Source of the DNA: Marchantia polymorpha subsp. ruderalis
Lineage: Eukaryota; Streptophyta; Marchantiopsida; Marchantiales; Marchantiaceae
Direction: 5' to 3'
NCBI GenBank assembly: GCA_037833965.1
Contig: AP031351.1
Span: 11,358,501 to 11,422,500, forward strand
Length of the DNA stretch: 64,000 nucleotides
Made by a program: the position numbers and the translations under genes
Notes under the pieces: model-generated
Database searches by the model: none
What the model saw: only the letters and a program-made list of their open reading frames with translations
Told to the model about the DNA's origin: nothing
In this document: positions 59,630 through 64,000 of the stretch, in pieces
Numbering within the stretch: position 1 is the stretch's first letter
How the letters are laid out: each line of letters begins with the position of its first letter

Positions 59630-60951
59630 AGCGTGATGTTCACGATGATGCATTGGTGTTGGAGTTTCTACGGACCAGCATGGTGCCAGACACAGTGGAT
59701 GCCAAGGAGCGAGATCGTGTTCTCCAACGGGCAAAGAGGTTCCGATTGGAGGGATCACATGTTCTCCGAGTGTGGGAGGACGGTAGGGTACGAGTAGTAC
59801 CACATTCAGCCCAGAGAGCACGCATTGTGAGGCATGCTCATGAGGAGTTGGGACATTTTGGAGTGAAGCGTACATACAGTTTACTCCTTGGTCAGTATTG
59901 GTGGCGTGGTATGCATACTCAGGTACAGTAGTTGGTATCACGTTGCATGGTTTGTGATCGGGTGAGGGCATCATTCAATGCCCCGACACCAGTGTTACAT
60001 CCATTACCCATCATGGGGTTGGGTTACCTTTGGAGTTTGGACTTTGCTGGACCATTACCTTTGACTGTACGACATCATCGGTATGTGTTGGTGATGGTGG
60101 AGCATTTCTCCAAGTGGATTGAGTTGGTGGCATTACCTGACAAGGCAAGTGAGGGAGTAGCGTATGCTTTCCTTGACAGAGTGCTTAGTCACTATGGTGC
60201 ACCAGCTGAGGTGTTGACCGATCAGGGGACGGAGTTTCAGGTCTTGTGCGACAAGGCACTGATTGATCATCGGACCACGTCGCGAGATCATTCAGAGGCG
60301 GATGGTTTAGCTGAATGTGTTGTACAGACGGTGAAGAGAGCGTTGCGCAAGTATGGCCTGCAGAAAGGTCATCTTTTGGACTGGGATATCCAGTTACCGT
60401 GGTTGGCCATGGGATATCGGTTAAGTCGACAGGCATCCTTGGCTTCCTTCTCACCATATTTTCTATTGTATGGCCGAGATCCAGACTTGCCAACATCGAT
60501 TCGTCGTGAGTCTAGCAAGGTGGTGAACCTTGATGACCCGAATATGTGGGTGAGAGTATGTTCTCAGCGTGCAGAGCTCTTTTGGAGAGTTATGCCTGCA
60601 GCGTTTGAGAATCTTGCGATTGCTCAACATAGAGATACGTTACGGTATGCAACCATTCGGGGAGGAGGTTATCGACCATCGATTCGTAGATTCCATGTGG
60701 GAGACTACGTCTATCTACAGCAGACTGCACCGACGACATTGGATGTGACGGCGGGACGAACAATCTTGCGGGTGCGGGAGGTGTTACCTTCTAGAGTTCT
60801 CTTGTTGGAGGATCGTGACGGCATTGTTTGGAAGGATCATGTGCGCAATTGTGCGCCATGCCACCTCCCAAACGTAGATGGCACTATGGATCCAAGCTTA
60901 GCGATAGTACGTGCTGGCTTGAGGAGCATGCTGTGTGGGTCAGCTGGTTAA
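59630..60951 (+). pseudogene. Element B integrase
   Basis: Frame 59527-59931 continues in frame past TAG 59929-59931 to a stop at 60949-60951. The HHCC zinc domain is HEELGHFGVKRTY with CMVCDR. The catalytic core has LDFAGPLPLT (D), LTDQGTEF (D) and a GLAECVVQTVKRAL block (E). The C-terminal part contains FHVGDYVYLQQ and REVLPSRVLLLEDRDG. No chromodomain is visible, unlike element A. The Cys in AEC stands where relatives have Arg, another C-to-T type change. Confidence 0.87.
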
Positions 60952-61239
60952 GCAGCCCGTATGTTGTTGTGTGATAGGTGTTCTAAGGGATGACACATGT
61001 TGTGCCTGACTCCGCCTATCGATGTTATTCCGGCTGGACGATGGGTTTGTCCTCGATGTACTTCAGAGGGGTAGATGACTTGATCTTCACATGTTATGAA
61101 TTGCAGATAGGCGACTAACGATGGGGCGACATAGCACCCGGCCTATTAGTTCGCGCACCCACGAAGTTGTATAGCATGTAGTTGTAGATAGGGCTACCTG
61201 GAAGTCAGAGGGACCTGACCGCCAACTATGGGGGCGAGT

Positions 61240-61644
61240 TGTGACATTTGAATGTGTACTCTCTCGCGCCTTATATGTGTGTATGTGTGCGTATGTGTAT
61301 GTGAGTAGCATGTCAACGATGTAGAGTGTATGGCGATATGTATTCGCACGACAGCTGTCATGTAGTTTCGAGTCGGCTCACGTAGTCTGGGCACTTACTA
61401 TATTTAGACGTGGAGATAGGGTTCGGGTTACGAGGGGTATACAGTCGCGGACGGCTCGAAGAACGTTGGTTCTTCGAGTCGAGCCTGGAAGCGTTGGGAG
61501 CGTAGAGCGACTTTCCCCTTTACGTCAACCTGGATTCTCCGAGTGTGGAGTGGGTTGGGCTTGACTCATGTTTGTGACGGTGACGGTTTGTTGCTGGTAG
61601 GGTAATCGACGGGAATTCCAGTGGGGAATCTCCCGTTCTTTTCA
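61240..61644 (+). repeat. Candidate LTR of element B (405 bp)
   Basis: Starts TGTGACATTTG directly after a G-rich tract and ends TTTTCA, just before another copy of its own start. Contains TTATATGTGTGTATG and a GT/AT-rich stretch. TG...CA ends, position downstream of integrase, and repetition of its beginning support an LTR, but no 5' LTR is available for comparison. Confidence 0.6.
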
Positions 61645-61646
61645 GT

Positions 61647-61760
61647 TGTGACATTTGAGTGTGTAGTCTCTCGCGCCTTATATGTGTGTATGTGTGCGTA
61701 TGTGTATGTGAGTAGCATGTCAGCGATGTAGAGTGTATGGCGATATGTATTCGCACAACA
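61647..61760 (+). repeat. Second, truncated LTR copy in tandem
   Basis: Repeats 61240-61353 at about 95 percent identity (GTACTC against GTAGTC, CAACG against CAGCG, GACA against AACA), offset 407 bp. Both copies are preceded by AGT. It breaks off near 61760 into unrelated sequence. Confidence 0.85.
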
Positions 61761-62385
61761 ACACTCCAAGGTATTGAAAATTCGTCACTCTTTCATATAT
61801 GAAACAAGTCTCTACATATGAACTCTCCAAAATTGCTTTGGGAGTCTCTTCCCTACCTCTCTATATATACTATTTGAGAATATACCATAGTAACAAATGG
61901 TAATTCCTTTCTAATCTACTTTTACAAAGATAAACCATAGTAAGGTTGACTAGTTATCAATATGTGGCAACATGTCATTGGACTCCTAAACCTTCTAGAT
62001 GTTTACTAATCCCTAGATTAAGATGGCGATATGCCATTTGTGCCTTTCCAACTTCTAGAACTTTCACTTTCCACTAAGTCAACATTAGACTTAGTCTAAC
62101 CAATGGATTACTCCTTACTTTAGTCAAACCAATCAAAACTAAACATGAAGTCCAAAAGTCTTTTCTCTTGGAATCTAGACTTTTGTACAAGACAAAATAG
62201 AAGTGCTCACTCAAATCTTCTAGAACTTCTCTAGTTATTTCGCCAAGTATAGACATTATAGCTAAACTAACTAGACTTAGTCATAACTAGCTAGATTTAG
62301 TCATAACTATCCTAACCATGATTAACTCCTTGGCTAATTCTAGTTTTATTTCACACATGCAATATCCGATCTTACGGACCACATC
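61761..62385. repeat. LTR-like dispersed repeat, copy 2 (partner at 32.0-32.4 kb)
   Basis: The part 62030-62385 matches 31985-32415. The upstream part contains CTCTATATATAC near 61859, a TATA-like element, so the whole 61765-62385 stretch may be one LTR. No coding frame is present. Confidence 0.6.
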
Positions 62386-62860
62386 CGACTGCTATCACAA
62401 AAAATGCAACCACGTCCAACTATAATCACGTCCATAGCAACCGTGGTAAACGCTGACCACGTTGTGAAGTAGACCTATACGCAACCTGGTTAGTCCGCAA
62501 CGCCTTTAGTCCACGCCGTTTAGTACCCCTATTTAGTTTGCCTCGCGTTTAGTTCCCGCCGTTAAGAGGCTTCATCATGCGTCGAAAGTCCCCGCCGTTC
62601 GGGGGCCTCGAGGATGGATCCCCGCTGTTCGGGCTGCCTAAGGGGGCAAGAAGAGCCCCGCCATGTGAGAATGGGGGGTTGACATGCACGAGTGATGACA
62701 AGTTGTACGGTATTGTACACTCCTGTTAGAGTTCACCCCGCCGCGGGGTGTGGGAAAGCCCCGCCGCTCGAGAGGAGGAGTGAGGGCCGCTTCGGCCCTG
62801 CCTCGAAGGGCGGGAAGAGCCCAGTCCCTGCCCTAATGAGGAGAGAGGTTGTTTACCTTC
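62386..62860. repeat. GC-rich hairpin cluster
   Basis: Several short GC palindromes crowd here: CCCCGCCGTTCGGGG (62600-62614), CACCCCGCCGCGGGGTG (62735-62751) and AGGGCCGCTTCGGCCCT (62783-62799), with repeated CCCCGCC or CCCCGCT starts. Composition contrasts sharply with the AT-rich surroundings. The origin is unknown; the style recalls GC-cluster palindromes of organelle genomes or a structured non-autonomous repeat. Confidence 0.5.
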
Positions 62861-63424
62861 ACCGCTCACCAAATGTACTATATGCGCAGGTTATCGCCGC
62901 TTCCTCACCCGCTGCTCGGCCGCTTGCACATCATACTCTAAGCTCTCTCTTGGGTGCACGGCCCCACCCTCACAATCTAAAATGCGCAAATCCTTGACAC
63001 CTCGCAGCAATAGACCACACAAGAACTTCTGATTTTGAAAAAACTGTCACCTGTACGAAGGAAAAATAAAATCTAATGAAACTATCATTGAAAAACACAA
63101 TTCTTCTCGAAATTGTCAGTTTGTAAGCAGAGTTTCTTTTGATAAACCTTCAAACTTCTGTCATAAACGGAAAATAAAAGCGCGCCTGAAACAATATAGT
63201 TGCCAAAAAACTATGACAACTTCTGTCACAAACTTCGTCACTTTTGCCAGAAAACCGTCACTGACATAAATCTGTCAGAGAAACTTTAGTTTTCAATCTA
63301 ACTAAGAACCGAGATCTGCTAACAGGAAAAATCCGTCATTGACAAAAATCTGTTAAAGACAGAAAATCAGTTAGTCAATTTTGACTCTAAAGACAAACAC
63401 TCCGAATCAAAACCCAACTCTAAT
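62861..63424. other. Intergenic, with recurrent CTGTCA-type motifs
   Basis: No gene. The words CTGTCA, CCGTCA and TTGTCA, often followed by C or T and A-rich sequence, recur many times between 63045 and 63370, as in an old minisatellite or LTR internal repeat. Confidence 0.4.
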
Positions 63425-63690
63425 ACAAATTATTAACGTAAAACCAAGAGTCATTCAAGCCAAGTACAAAGACACGAGACACTCATATAACGTGATTCAC
63501 CCTCAAGGATTACAACTACGGTTGGAACGCTCGAGAAGGTTTACTGACAACTGAATACACAATGCACGCTTCCGAGTAGAAGCCTTAGAGTCAATTTATA
63601 CCCAAAGCAAGCGACACACCTAGCTATAAATAGCTATAACTTGAAGTTAATTTTTAACTGGAGTTAACCTTAAAATCTACTATGTACAAA
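63425..63690. repeat. LTR-like dispersed repeat, copy 2 (partner at 51.5-51.9 kb)
   Basis: Same order and orientation of blocks as 51545-51810 (CCAAGTACAAAGACAC, CTCATATAACGTGATTCA, GAGAAGGTTTAC, TTTATACCCAAAGC, CTATAAATA), roughly 75-80 percent alike by eye. The pair brackets the two gypsy elements. Confidence 0.65.
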
Positions 63691-64000
63691 GAGTGTTCTC
63701 CTATACTATAAGAACATGATTGTTCAAATTCCATCACCTTGAGAGAAAAGTTATTATTTTTGTTTACAAGCAAATTTATTTGAAGCTTTAGGTTGCAATG
63801 CATACTTCTATATTTTTGACAAACTTGAGTATTCTCAATGGTTTTTTATTAGAGCAGCAGCCTCTCGTTGACTATAATGTTCTTGAGCAATAATGTGGTC
63901 AAATAACTACTCACCCTTGCAAAGCTTCATAACAAGATGCACGGCAACATTGTTCTAGTAGAAACTTTCCAGTGCGACAATATTTAGATGGGATGAAAGT
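63691..64000. other. Right-edge sequence, no feature seen
   Basis: AT-rich sequence to the window edge without an open frame or repeat that I can identify. Confidence 0.4.

Larger units (their letters stand above)
57800..61760 (+). mobile_element. Gypsy element B carrying a DNA cytosine methyltransferase domain
   Basis: A plus-strand Ty3/gypsy element in which a C5-cytosine methyltransferase domain precedes the reverse transcriptase, followed by integrase, a purine-rich stretch (GGGGGCGAG at 61230-61238) and LTR sequence. Everything upstream of the methyltransferase (5' LTR, gag, protease) is missing at the junction with element A. RNase H and the end of RT are deleted between about 59550 and 59630. 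Four in-frame stops compatible with C-to-T change, a TAA at 59032, and a frameshift near 59310 disable it. Confidence 0.85.

Noticed and set aside
1..64000. CRISPR arrays, bacterial operons, ribosomal RNA
   Set aside because: No regularly spaced repeats, no ribosome-binding-site-led gene trains and no rRNA-like blocks; splice sites and plant retroelements show a eukaryotic nuclear genome.

Overview
The window looks like nuclear DNA of a land plant, most probably a moss or other bryophyte. Three intron-rich housekeeping genes (a WAPL cohesin-release factor, an Hsc70-interacting HIP/FAM10 co-chaperone and the replication clamp-loader subunit RFC4) sit in base-balanced islands, separated by long AT-rich tracts of decayed transposons. 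The moss assignment is an inference. It rests mainly on the broken LRR-Roc-COR (ROCO-like) gene at 39-44 kb, a type I recall as expanded in mosses, and on the kinds of retroelement present.

Layout. 0.15-4.3 kb: 3' part of WAPL (+). 4.3-9.6 kb: flanking DNA with a perfect 34-bp-arm palindrome, a 223-bp tandem duplication and a GC-rich block holding a possible small gene (-). 9.6-14.4 kb: AT-rich, with a heavily mutated Ty1/copia relic (+). 15.4-20.5 kb: HIP (-, 11 exons, 421 aa). 22.4-25.6 kb: RFC4 (-, 12 exons, 344 aa), with an E2F-type site, G-runs and tandem repeats upstream. 26.4-39 kb: AT-rich DNA holding a hAT transposase pseudogene (+), LTR-like debris, and a badly decayed copy of the gypsy element found later in the window. 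39-43.8 kb: LRR-Roc-COR pseudogene (+). 46.9-48.8 kb: BED-finger, hAT-like transposase pseudogene (-). 51.5-63.7 kb: nested and rearranged retroelements.

The most interesting region is 53.4-61.8 kb. Two Ty3/gypsy elements abut head to head. Element A (-) is a chromodomain-carrying chromovirus with gag, protease, RT, RNase H, integrase and a 420-bp 3' LTR bounded by TGTAAC/GTTACA. It is largely collinear but has four in-frame stops. Element B (+) encodes a C5-cytosine DNA methyltransferase domain immediately upstream of its reverse transcriptase, followed by integrase and LTR copies. The methyltransferase shows motif I (LDLFGGINTG), motif IV (GWPC), motif VI (ENV) and a motif VIII-like block, in canonical rather than DRM-permuted order. 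As I recall, methyltransferase-bearing retrotransposons have been described in dinoflagellates and charophyte algae; a copy in a land-plant genome would extend that system. This copy is broken by stops, a frameshift and loss of RNase H.

A second theme is decay by C:G to T:A change. It is directly visible when the relic at 34.7-35.6 kb is set beside element A, and it is compatible with all four in-frame stops in element A, all four in the Roc-COR pseudogene, and four of the five in element B.
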